Source: Treponema sp. (GTDB lineage: Bacteria > Spirochaetota > Spirochaetia > Treponematales > Breznakiellaceae). Taken from it: a stretch of 64,000 nt of DNA. Under the pieces are notes generated by a model. That model had not been told where the DNA came from. It made no database searches and worked only from the letters and a program-made list of their open reading frames with translations. Of this stretch, positions 55,357 through 64,000 are shown piece after piece. How positions within the stretch are numbered: the stretch's first letter is position 1; every line of letters begins with the position of its first letter. Location of the stretch: assembly GCA_009777535.1 (NCBI GenBank), contig WRLP01000004.1, positions 1 to 64,000 of the forward strand, written 5' to 3'. The position numbers were made by a program, and so were the translations under genes.

Positions 55357-57891
55357 TTACGGCAGAGGGAATGTAAATTTCAGGGAAAGGCCATGATCGG
55401 AAGAGTTTACGCTGATAGCCCCGCCGTTTTCTTTTACGATATCTCTGACCAGTGAAAGCCCCACTCCGCGTCCAGCAACCATGCTGATTTCATCGGAAGT
55501 AGAAAACTCAGGGGTAAAAATTGATGCAAGAAGCGCCTTCTTGCTTGTATCCTGGGCGCCGGGGTGAAGTTCAAGATACCTGGCTTTAATTTTATCCCAG
55601 TCCAATCCGTGGCCGTCATCGGAAAATACTATCTCTGCATTGCCGTTGACATTCCTGACGCTGAACGTCAGCAGGCCGCTTGGCCTTTTATTCCTTTCTG
55701 TCCTTTCCTCCACAGTCTCAATACCGTGGTAAATTGAATTCCTTACACACTGGAATAAAATATCTTTTATCGGCTTTCTGAGTTTGGAGCCAATGATACC
55801 CAAATCCAAATGCTCTTTTTTAAGTTCAACCTTTTTATTGGTTTCTTCGGCAAGTTTTTCTACCGCCCTGTTCATCCCGTGAAGAAGGACAGAATCCAGC
55901 TTGTTGGCGGCCCTATATGCTTCAATCTTTTTGAATATTTTTATATAGGAATCTTTTTCCTGCATTATGGTTTCCAGCTTTATTGCCAGTGATAAAATTT
56001 CATCTGAGCCGACATCTTCCCTGTTGGATACCGCCTTTACATCATTTTCCAGCGCATGAAGTTTACCGGCAAAATTATCAAGGCCAAGGATTTGGGCATT
56101 GGACTTTGTAGAATGTACAACATGAAAAAACTTTGTAACCACATGCCTTTCAGTTTGGCTTTTGTCTTTTAGAATCGTATTCAAATAATTAAAATTGGCT
56201 TCGGTATCCTCGATAAAATCCTGGAACACTATCGGGTCGATCTGAATGACTTCGAACATATCATTCATATCCCTTTCCTTGGCTTCCTTCTGCGCCTTTA
56301 TCTCCAAATCGTATTCTTTTTCCCTTGTTATGTCCTGGATTAATCCTATTACAACAGGTTCTCCTTTTGACTGCTCAATAAGCTGAAACCTTGTACTGAG
56401 AATTTTGGTTTTGTTGTCGATCTTGTACTCAAATTCAGAAATGGGATTGGCTGCTTCAAGAACCTTGGAGCTTTTGGATTTGGAGAACATCATCGAAAAG
56501 TAACCCTGCATGATCTTGCGCTGCTTTGTGTCCAGGGATGAGGCAAGAATATCGAGAAAATTTTTCCCTGCCAGTTCCGTTTCATAAAATGAAAGAATGG
56601 CTATCAGGGGTTTGGAGTATTGGGGAAGAATTTTCATATCCTTATCCATAAGGAAAATACCCTGTTTGATATTATCCTTCATGGTCTCGATTATGTCTCT
56701 TTCCTGGGAGATTTCTGCGTAAAGTTCGGCTGTAAGTTTATTAAACCACCTTGATAATTCTCCGATTTCATCTTTTTGATGGCTGGGAAGCTGCTTGCTA
56801 AGGTCAGCCGTGTTATCGGCTATTTCATGGATTGTTTTTGTGACCATGTTCAGCGGACTTGTAACAAGCCTTCGCAGCAGTATTAAAAGCGCAAATGTGG
56901 GGCCAATGGCCATACCTGCCAGCATGATTGCCAGAATAACAGAAGCCGCATTTGCAAGTGCGGTTATAGAGACAGTGTCAATCGCGCAGACTATTACCCC
57001 AACCTGGTTTCCGCGATAATCGGCAAGCGGGTAAGTCGCCAGGGTCATGGCAGGGTGATCCTCAAAGTAGATGCCTTCTTTTCCCCTGGAAAGAAGTTCC
57101 GGGGTTATTAAATCTTCAACAGCGCCGTCCCTTGCCTCGACAACGCGCATAAAATCGCCCTTGGGCGGATATCTTTCCTGATCCTGCAATTCTACCGAGA
57201 TTTCCCGCAGTTCGCTGTTAGCATAAAGGGAAATAAAAACACGTCCCTCTTCGATTACATTCTCAATAACCGGCTCGAATTCCTGAAGGACTTCAGCAGA
57301 CCCAATCTGCCTGCCGTTAGGCGCAATTACGGGAATTACCCCCCGGATGGAAAAACCGCCGCTGCCCGGTTCTATGCCCCTTGCTACTTCGCCGCTTGTG
57401 TTTACGTCTACGACTGTCTGCCGTACAGGGCGAAGATCCTCGGAAATATCAACCCATACTCCGTCAACTATAGTCTGTCTGTCGCGCCACAAGCGGACAA
57501 GGCTGTGCGAATTTGAAAGGTGAAAGTGCAGCTGGAGCCGGCTTCCCGTCGCATTGTAATGGCTGTCCAGCATGGGGGCGAGTTCCCTTCGCAAAAATTC
57601 ACGGGCTTCCTGGGCCTGCGGCGAATAGATATCAAAAATATTGCCCCTGCCCGCCATTTCATAAGCCTGCATCACAACCGGCAATCTTACAAACACGGAA
57701 GCTTCACTAACGGATTTTTGCGCACTGGCTTCAATTCCACTGGTAATGAGCTGAAATCGGTTTTCAACGATATCCCTGACGTACTGATTGCGCATACCCA
57801 TAAACGATGAATTTATCGTAATGAACGCAACCAGGCCAAGAACTACAACGATGCTGATTTGCGGGATTGAAAGTTTCCAGGCCAGTTTCAT
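55357..57891 (-). CDS. Membrane CheA-like histidine kinase, tandem paralogue with different sensor and HAMP
   Basis: Same C-terminal half as 52964-55339; HAMP-like LLRRLVTSPLNMVTKTIHEIADNTADLSKQ. Confidence 0.85.
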   Translation of the reverse strand: MKLAWKLSIPQISIVVVLGLVAFITINSSFMGMRNQYVRDIVENRFQLITSGIEASAQKSVSEASVFVRLPVVMQAYEMAGRGNIFDIYSPQAQEAREFLRRELAPMLDSHYNATGSRLQLHFHLSNSHSLVRLWRDRQTIVDGVWVDISEDLRPVRQTVVDVNTSGEVARGIEPGSGGFSIRGVIPVIAPNGRQIGSAEVLQEFEPVIENVIEEGRVFISLYANSELREISVELQDQERYPPKGDFMRVVEARDGAVEDLITPELLSRGKEGIYFEDHPAMTLATYPLADYRGNQVGVIVCAIDTVSITALANAASVILAIMLAGMAIGPTFALLILLRRLVTSPLNMVTKTIHEIADNTADLSKQLPSHQKDEIGELSRWFNKLTAELYAEISQERDIIETMKDNIKQGIFLMDKDMKILPQYSKPLIAILSFYETELAGKNFLDILASSLDTKQRKIMQGYFSMMFSKSKSSKVLEAANPISEFEYKIDNKTKILSTRFQLIEQSKGEPVVIGLIQDITREKEYDLEIKAQKEAKERDMNDMFEVIQIDPIVFQDFIEDTEANFNYLNTILKDKSQTERHVVTKFFHVVHSTKSNAQILGLDNFAGKLHALENDVKAVSNREDVGSDEILSLAIKLETIMQEKDSYIKIFKKIEAYRAANKLDSVLLHGMNRAVEKLAEETNKKVELKKEHLDLGIIGSKLRKPIKDILFQCVRNSIYHGIETVEERTERNKRPSGLLTFSVRNVNGNAEIVFSDDGHGLDWDKIKARYLELHPGAQDTSKKALLASIFTPEFSTSDEISMVAGRGVGLSLVRDIVKENGGAISVNSSDHGLSLKFTFPLP

Positions 57892-57915
57892 GTTTTTTCC
57901 TTATTATTTTTATTT

Positions 57916-58395
57916 TTATTTTGTCGGATCCACCGCCACAGAAAGGCACATTTCATGATCTGAAAAAATCGTGAAAGGTATGCAGATAATTCTGGTTTTT
58001 TCGTTTGGCCAGACTATTGAATGGGCTTTCCCTTTAATAATTGTAGGGAGCGAAATTTTTATTCTAAGTTCTTCCTCAAAATCTTTTTTTACGTTCCCGA
58101 CAATTATATTTATAATTTCACCTATGGTATCCGAGACAAGCGTATCAATATGATCATGATCCTTGCCGGTCAGAATCTTGGTAACCTGACAGGCGGTCTT
58201 GTCCTTAAGTGAAATTGCTACCGCTCCGATAACCTGCCCGGAAAGCCCGATTATGCCGGAAATATCCCAGTTGGACTCGTATTCGTCCTTGGAAACGAAG
58301 AATACCCTGCCCGACGTAACGTCCGTTTTACATACAACGCGAAAAACATTCTCTACTATCTTAATAAATGGCTGAATGAATTGTTCCATATCCAA
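57916..58395 (-). CDS. CheX-like chemotaxis phosphatase
   Basis: SGIIGLSGQVIGAVAISLKDKTACQVTKILTG...VSDTIGEIINIIVGNVKK. Confidence 0.85.
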   Translation of the reverse strand: MDMEQFIQPFIKIVENVFRVVCKTDVTSGRVFFVSKDEYESNWDISGIIGLSGQVIGAVAISLKDKTACQVTKILTGKDHDHIDTLVSDTIGEIINIIVGNVKKDFEEELRIKISLPTIIKGKAHSIVWPNEKTRIICIPFTIFSDHEMCLSVAVDPTK

Positions 58396-58398
58396 CTC

Positions 58399-58767
58399 CT
58401 AAAATGCAATCTCGGAAAGCTTTTCCAAAAAGACCTTGCTCTCCAAAGGCTTTACAATGTAATCGGTGGCTCCGCAGTGCAGGGCCTCGACCATGTCATA
58501 CTTGGCCGCTTCGGAAGTTACCATAACGATGGGCAGCTGCTCATAGTCGGGCATGGCCCTGACTTTTTTCAGGAATTCCAGGCCGTCCATTTCGGGCATA
58601 TTCCAGTCCAAAAAGACTATATTTATCTTGTTGGTTTCCAGAAGCTGCAATGCCTTCTTCCCGTTCGATGCTTCCAAAAATTGACATTGAATTTTCAATT
58701 CCATCAGGATATTCTTTACAATATCCCTCATGATTATACTGTCATCCACGACGAGGACTGTCTTCAT
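58399..58767 (-). CDS. CheY-like response regulator
   Basis: VLVVDDSIIMRDIV, VFLDWNMPEMDGLEFL, MVTSEAAK, IVKPLESK. Confidence 0.93.
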   Translation of the reverse strand: MKTVLVVDDSIIMRDIVKNILMELKIQCQFLEASNGKKALQLLETNKINIVFLDWNMPEMDGLEFLKKVRAMPDYEQLPIVMVTSEAAKYDMVEALHCGATDYIVKPLESKVFLEKLSEIAF

Positions 58768-58833
58768 ACCTCTTTTTTACTCCTTTTTATTAATATCTGT
58801 GAGTCTATTATATTTATTATTATCGGTAAATTT

Positions 58834-59922
58834 CTAGCGGTCTATTATAGAAAGCAGCGGCCTAAGGCGCACTACCCTGCCGCCGCCATGCTCGCTGTAG
58901 GCCCGGTATCGTTCACCGTCGCCGGAAAAGGCGCTGTCTTTTTCGCCCGGAAACGGGGCGAAGCGCCTCTGCGTCCATGTAAGGCTGGGGTCGCTTAGGG
59001 AAACGCCGGTATTGGCAGGGTTAAAATAGATAAATGATTCATGGGCGCCGCGTTCAAGCAGGGGCGCTTCATCGGTGCTTTGCAGATAACGAATGATTCC
59101 AATCGAGTAGTTTATTGATTGAATAATTGCGGCATGGGCCATTTCGCCGTCCCTGCCCCTGAAAAGGATGATATCGGCCGGGCGAAGATTACTGATTTTG
59201 TCATCAACAGGAATAATATGCGAACTTCTTGAATTAAAAAAAGATGTACCGGCATAATAGGAAGCGTCGGCTCCTCTGGGAACTCCCAGCGCCCGGCTTA
59301 ACACCCCGCCCAGATCAATGCCGCCATGCCTGCCTATGTACGAAAGAATATGCCAGACAAAGCCTGAACAATCCACCCCGACATGCCCGACACAGTACAA
59401 ATAATTGTAAAGATCGCTTTCCTGAATACCCCTGCCGTTAACAAGCACATAGGGTTTGTGCGGAAGGCCCCGGTAGGAACCGGCTTTCATACGGGCTATG
59501 TCAAAAAGATCCGTGGTGCTGCTCCAGCTTTGGGCGGGAAGATCAAAAATGATCACCTGCTCTCTTCCCGACGAGAGAACGTCCAGATATTCCCTGAAAG
59601 AAGCGGAATCTATCAGGTCTTCTATTACGGGCCAAAGCATTTGGGGGCTGCCCTTGCCGCTTCCCAGAAACTCCCAGCTTGTATCGGTAAATATGTCTCT
59701 TTCGTGGTTCTCGGCAAAGGGCATTCTTATATTGAACACCCTGCCGTCGATGATCCTGGTCTTAAAAAATAATCTATAGGCTTCTTCAATAACCCGCTCA
59801 ATACCGTTCCCCCAAAGCCTCGACGGGTCGGAAAAAGCCGTTAGATGATCCGTCTGAGCCGCGCAAAACGGGGGCACAAAAAACAGGGCGCAAAGTAAAT
59901 AATTAAATATTAGCTTTCTCAA
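58834..59922 (-). CDS. Secreted NlpC/P60-like cysteine peptidase
   Basis: GVDCSGFVWHILS and DGEMAHAAIIQS; signal peptide. Confidence 0.7.
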   Translation of the reverse strand: MRKLIFNYLLCALFFVPPFCAAQTDHLTAFSDPSRLWGNGIERVIEEAYRLFFKTRIIDGRVFNIRMPFAENHERDIFTDTSWEFLGSGKGSPQMLWPVIEDLIDSASFREYLDVLSSGREQVIIFDLPAQSWSSTTDLFDIARMKAGSYRGLPHKPYVLVNGRGIQESDLYNYLYCVGHVGVDCSGFVWHILSYIGRHGGIDLGGVLSRALGVPRGADASYYAGTSFFNSRSSHIIPVDDKISNLRPADIILFRGRDGEMAHAAIIQSINYSIGIIRYLQSTDEAPLLERGAHESFIYFNPANTGVSLSDPSLTWTQRRFAPFPGEKDSAFSGDGERYRAYSEHGGGRVVRLRPLLSIIDR

Positions 59923-60688
59923 TATTTTTGAAGTACCTGTAAGTTTTTACCTGCAACTCTTCGGCGGCGTCTTCATCGCAGACAATCATCGCCCTGGGAT
60001 GCATTTGCAGGCATGAAAGAGTCCACATGTGGTTAACCCCTTCTTCCACAACAGCCTTAAGAGCCCTTGCCTTGTTTTTTCCATTAACGATGATTACAAC
60101 TTCCCTGGCATCCATTACGGTTCCCACCCCCACGGTAAGGGCGGTAGCCGGCACTTTCGACGGATCGCCTTCGAAGAAGCGGGCGTTAGCCGCTAATGTC
60201 TCTTCGTTAAGGGTTTTAATCCTTGTCCGGGAGGCAAGGGAGGAGCCCGGCTCGTTAAAGGCGATATGGCCGTCGCTGCCCATGCCGCCCAGAAAAAGCT
60301 CGATGCCTCCCTCGGCGGCGATGGCTTCTTCGTAAAGGCGGCATTCTTCCACAAGGTCTTTTGCCATGCCGTTCAGAATATGTACATGTTTGCGATCGAT
60401 ATCAACATGGTTAAACAGATTATCCATCATAAAATAATGATAACTCTGCGGATGCTCGGCCGGCAGACCAACATACTCGTCCATGTTAAAAGTACGCACC
60501 TGTGAAAAAGAAAGTTTTTTTTCACGGTTCATTTTAATGAACTCCCTGTATATCCCAAGAGGGCTCGATCCTGTCGGAAGGCCCAGGACAAAGGGCTTGC
60601 CGCTGTTATGCGAACTAATCCTGCCGGCAATATAACCGGCAGCCCAACAACTGGCTTTTTCATAACTTTGATGAATTACAAGACGCAT
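59903..60688 (-). CDS. nagB: Glucosamine-6-phosphate deaminase
   Basis: VLGLPTGSSPLGIYREFI, TFNMDEYVGLPAEHPQSYHYFM, GGMGSDGHIAFNEPGSSL. Confidence 0.95.
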   Translation of the reverse strand: MRLVIHQSYEKASCWAAGYIAGRISSHNSGKPFVLGLPTGSSPLGIYREFIKMNREKKLSFSQVRTFNMDEYVGLPAEHPQSYHYFMMDNLFNHVDIDRKHVHILNGMAKDLVEECRLYEEAIAAEGGIELFLGGMGSDGHIAFNEPGSSLASRTRIKTLNEETLAANARFFEGDPSKVPATALTVGVGTVMDAREVVIIVNGKNKARALKAVVEEGVNHMWTLSCLQMHPRAMIVCDEDAAEELQVKTYRYFKNIEKANI

Positions 60689-60699
60689 CTTTACTCCTT

Positions 60700-61896
60700 T
60701 TACTTTTCGTATGTAATATGACCGCCAATCACGGTCAGTATTATTTCAAAATTTTTATCAAAAACAGTAATATCGGCAAAACGGCCGGGGATAATGGCGC
60801 CCTGGCTGTTGTAGCGCATAACTTGCGCCGGATTGGAAGAGGCTGTTTTTACGGCATCTTCCAGCGAGAAACCGCCGGAAACAAGGTTTTTTATTCCGCG
60901 CATCATCGTAAGCCCGGAACCGGCTATTACATTATCGGCTTTTCTGCGGAAAGCTCCCTCGCTAAAATAAACTTCTTCATGGTTTGCCTTAAGCAGGCAT
61001 TCCTTTTGATCCGTCGGTTTTAGCCCGTCCGTTACCAGCACTATTTTATCTATGGGCTTGTCCCGCAGAAGCAGCTTGAATAAATCCGGGTGTACATGGA
61101 AATTATCGGCAATAATTTCGCAGGACATCTCTGGGTGTATAAGTATTGCCCCAACCGCGTTCGGGTTACGGTGATCCAGCCTGCGCATGGCGTTAAAAAG
61201 ATGAGTGGAATGCAGAATGCCCGCCTGCATCCCTTCGACCATATTTTCGTATTCCGCGTCTGTATGGCCGGCCTGCAAAACAATCCCTTTTTTAATGCAA
61301 AACAGCGCAAGTTCCCTCATTCCCTTTAATTCGGGGGCGACAGTCATGTTTACAATGCGCCCCGACGATGCTTCCCAGAGTTTTTCCATGTAATGAATGT
61401 CCACCGGCTGAACGGTATCCGCTTTTTGCACCCCAAGCCGGCGCGGCGAAATAAAGGGGCCCTCAAGATGCAGTCCCATAATCCGCGCGCCCTCTTCCAT
61501 TCCTGCTGCGGATGCAATTTCCCTGACTGCCTTAAGCATGTGATCCGGCTCCGAGGGATACAGTGTCGGATTAAAAGCCGTTACTCCCCGTTCGGCAAGC
61601 AGAGCAGACATGTAAATTACCGAATCCCGCCCCACAGGCTCGCTGATGCCGGCATCCTCGGTACCATAACCGCCGATACCATGGATATGTGTATCGATGA
61701 AGCCGGGGGCAATGTACGCCCCGTTTACATCAATAAAACGGACATTGGATTCAAAACGTCTGTTATCCATGCGTTTTTTTGAAAAGACATCGGAAACAAG
61801 ACCGTCTTCCACCAGTACGGCGCAGTCTTCCATGGACGCAAAGCCGGTAAGAACGGTTCCGTTAAACAGACAGACAGGTTTTGCAGATTTTTTCAT
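60700..61896 (-). CDS. nagA: N-acetylglucosamine-6-phosphate deacetylase
   Basis: GFIDTHIHGIGGYGTEDA, GLHLEGPFISPRRLGVQ, GHTDAEYENMVEGMQAGILHSTHLFNAM. Confidence 0.94.
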   Translation of the reverse strand: MKKSAKPVCLFNGTVLTGFASMEDCAVLVEDGLVSDVFSKKRMDNRRFESNVRFIDVNGAYIAPGFIDTHIHGIGGYGTEDAGISEPVGRDSVIYMSALLAERGVTAFNPTLYPSEPDHMLKAVREIASAAGMEEGARIMGLHLEGPFISPRRLGVQKADTVQPVDIHYMEKLWEASSGRIVNMTVAPELKGMRELALFCIKKGIVLQAGHTDAEYENMVEGMQAGILHSTHLFNAMRRLDHRNPNAVGAILIHPEMSCEIIADNFHVHPDLFKLLLRDKPIDKIVLVTDGLKPTDQKECLLKANHEEVYFSEGAFRRKADNVIAGSGLTMMRGIKNLVSGGFSLEDAVKTASSNPAQVMRYNSQGAIIPGRFADITVFDKNFEIILTVIGGHITYEK

Positions 61897-61910
61897 GGCG
61901 TGCTCTCTTA

Positions 61911-63116
61911 TTATTTTATACTGCGGGCAAGTTCGGCGCCCTTTTCCTCCATGGTTTTCAAATCTTCTGTTGAAGGATAACCAAACCATTCAAAAGATTC
62001 CATGTTTTCCCATTTTAAGTTTTCAATCGCCGCTTCGTAGTCTTTTTTCGCACCGCCGACCCAGCCGGAAGATCCGATTCGCAGAACCTTTTTTCCGAAA
62101 ATATGTTTGCGCCGGAAAATGTCCAGAACATAAGACATGGGCGGGAACATTGCGTATTCATAAGTAGGCATGGCAAGAACCATGGCGGAACTGCGGTAAG
62201 CATCCATCAATACCCAGGAGATGTTGTCATCGGGAACCCTGCGTTTGGTATACAGTACTCCTTCCCGCTCGATCCCGCGGATAACCGCATTCACACCGGC
62301 TTCGGTATTGCCGTACATGGAGCCCCATATAACAGCAACACTCTTATCAGCCGGACCCTTTGCCCACGAAGCGTATCGCAGGTAACGTTCGATAATTTTT
62401 TCCGGATTCCGCCGCCATACAATTCCGTGGCTGGGAGCAATGCACTTGATCGGCAGATCGCGTAATTTCTGTGCCGCCTTTTCCACAAAAGACGAAAAGG
62501 ATGATACGATATTGGCGTAATAACGCAGGGTTTCTTCTTCAAAGAAAACGTGTTCGGCGCTGTCGAACTCATCATCAAAAACACGATCCCCAAGCGCGCC
62601 GAACGAACCGAAAGCATCGCATGTGAACATGGTTCCTGACACTGCATCCCAGGTTACCATTGTTTCAGGCCAGTGCAGGTTTGGAGCTTCGAAGAAACTT
62701 AAAACTCTGCCGCCCAAATCCAGGGTATCCCCGTCTTTTACCGCGCGCATTGCGGCCGTTTCCTTGTAAAAACTCCTTGCGAGATTACAGCCCTTTTGTG
62801 TGGCGATAATTTCAACTTTTGAATTCTGCTCCATAAATTCTTTTAGCCAACCAGTATGATCCGGCTCCAGATGGTTTAGAATCAGATAATCTATATCGGA
62901 AAAAGACAGGCCGATGGAGGAAAGACAGTCCGCAAACTGCTGTGGGGCCCCTGTCCAGTCACGCACCAGATCGACAAGAGCGGTTTTATCACCCCTGACT
63001 ATATAGGCATTCAGAGAGACACCTTTCGGGATCGGCCAAATTCCTTCGAAGAGATCCGAGGTATGAATATCGGCGTGTATACAATACACCCCTTCATTTA
63101 TAAGCTGAGCTTTCAT
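61911..63116 (-). CDS. Flavodiiron protein (A-type flavoprotein, FprA-like)
   Basis: HLEPDH metal motif, NLHWPETMVTWD, CDAFGSFG, PSHGIVWR, flavodoxin module VIWGSMYGNTEAGVNA. Confidence 0.93.
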   Translation of the reverse strand: MKAQLINEGVYCIHADIHTSDLFEGIWPIPKGVSLNAYIVRGDKTALVDLVRDWTGAPQQFADCLSSIGLSFSDIDYLILNHLEPDHTGWLKEFMEQNSKVEIIATQKGCNLARSFYKETAAMRAVKDGDTLDLGGRVLSFFEAPNLHWPETMVTWDAVSGTMFTCDAFGSFGALGDRVFDDEFDSAEHVFFEEETLRYYANIVSSFSSFVEKAAQKLRDLPIKCIAPSHGIVWRRNPEKIIERYLRYASWAKGPADKSVAVIWGSMYGNTEAGVNAVIRGIEREGVLYTKRRVPDDNISWVLMDAYRSSAMVLAMPTYEYAMFPPMSYVLDIFRRKHIFGKKVLRIGSSGWVGGAKKDYEAAIENLKWENMESFEWFGYPSTEDLKTMEEKGAELARSIK

Positions 63117-63136
63117 GACGCTGAATAAGGGGTTAG

Positions 63137-63577
63137 TTATTGCCGTTTAAGAACGGAAATTACCCTTTCGAGCACTTTTTTACGGTCGAGGGGCTTGACA
63201 ATGTAGCTCTTTGCTCCCATTAACAGGCATTTCTTGACTACATCTTCCTTTCCCAGGGCGCTGACCATAATAATATTGGCCTTTTTGTCAAATTCAAGAA
63301 TTTTTTCCAGTGCGGAAACGCCGTCCATTACCGGCATGGTTATGTCCAGGGTAACAAGATCAATTTTCGGATGCTGCGCCTTATATTTCTCTACACCCTG
63401 GGCTCCGTCCGCCGCAGTATCCGCAACCTCAAAACCCTCAGAAGTAAAAATCTGACCAAGCTGTTTTGCAATAAACATGGAGTCGTCAATAATCAGAACC
63501 CTGTACGGAATCCCTTCAGGTTTTATTCCCTCGGCTGTCTTTTCATTGATGGTGGTTATATCACCCTTAGCTATCAT
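63137..63577 (-). CDS. CheY-like response regulator
   Basis: VLIIDDSMFIAKQLGQI, VTLDITMPVMDGVSAL, MVSALGKEDVV, IVKPLDRKKVLE. Confidence 0.93.
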   Translation of the reverse strand: MIAKGDITTINEKTAEGIKPEGIPYRVLIIDDSMFIAKQLGQIFTSEGFEVADTAADGAQGVEKYKAQHPKIDLVTLDITMPVMDGVSALEKILEFDKKANIIMVSALGKEDVVKKCLLMGAKSYIVKPLDRKKVLERVISVLKRQ

Positions 63578-63663
63578 GCGGTACGCTCCTATTTATTAAA
63601 CTATATGGTATAGTATAAAACTAGTCAAGGCTGAAAAGCTATTTCAGGTTATATGGAAGACAA

Positions 63664-64000
63664 TGGACGCTTTTTTACAACTTGCCCCAATGGCAGAGCT
63701 GAGTCACAGGGCGCTGCGTGAACTTATTCATGGTTTTGGGGGATGTGACGAGTATTTTACCGAAATGATCAGCGCCGCCGCCCTATTTGCCGGCGGCCCC
63801 TTTGAAAAATGGTATATCGACCCGGGGCCGTGCCCGGAAAAACTTATTTTTCAGCTTGTCGGCTCTGATGCCGTCCAAATAACCCGTGCCGCGGCTTTTT
63901 TGGACGGATTAGAATGTGCCGGAATTGATATAAACATGGGCTGCAGCGCCCCATTAATACGAAAAAGCGGAGCGGGCGCAGCCTGGATGGCTTCCATGGA
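63664..64000 (+). CDS. tRNA-dihydrouridine synthase (partial, runs off window)
   Basis: Translated by eye: MDAFLQLAPMAELSHRALRELIHGFGGCDEYFTEMISAAAL...LIFQLVGSD...GIDINMGCSAPLIRKSGAGAAWM. Confidence 0.85.

Noticed and set aside
58381-58998. 205-aa plus-strand ORF
   Set aside because: Antisense to the CheY gene and the NlpC/P60-like gene.
1-64000. tRNA and rRNA genes
   Set aside because: None noticed by eye in intergenic regions; a tRNAscan/Infernal run was not possible.

Overview
The window looks like a treponeme-type spirochaete chromosome. The best evidence is a cfpA gene (cytoplasmic filament protein) followed by a vWA protein, a DHH phosphoesterase and a pallilysin-like protein, plus CheA/CheX/CheY genes. 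The taxon is inferred from protein reading only. Conserved regions flank an accessory region of roughly 15.7-50.9 kb, which itself contains core-like stretches at 26.5-39 kb. The accessory region holds: (i) four large GLUG/Big/parallel-beta-helix lipoproteins, two sharing an 'ACENPLVKPFYDRFK' N-terminus and two sharing a 'GGLEAQNPMIQ' C-terminus; (ii) four toxin-antitoxin-like modules, plus a frameshifted orphan antitoxin; (iii) PD-(D/E)XK-like genes, one apparently split by a purine-rich palindromic repeat; (iv) three 5'-truncated gene ends (FGE-sulfatase, LRR_5/BspA, DUF1566), one with a codon pattern like a diversity-generating-retroelement variable region; and (v) several families of structured intergenic repeats. 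The main candidate for an undescribed system is a set of cassette-like units in which an accessory gene end is followed by a hairpin or inverted-repeat element and then a conserved block ending in GTTAGGT/GTTAGAC. One such block appears to be interrupted at that point by a HicAB module. No integrase, reverse transcriptase or transposase is visible here, so the mechanism is unproven. A second candidate is a probable PEP/HPr-like pair next to cfpA: a PPDK paralogue with no recognisable N-terminal ATP-site motif, and a protein ending in a degenerate HPr-like domain.
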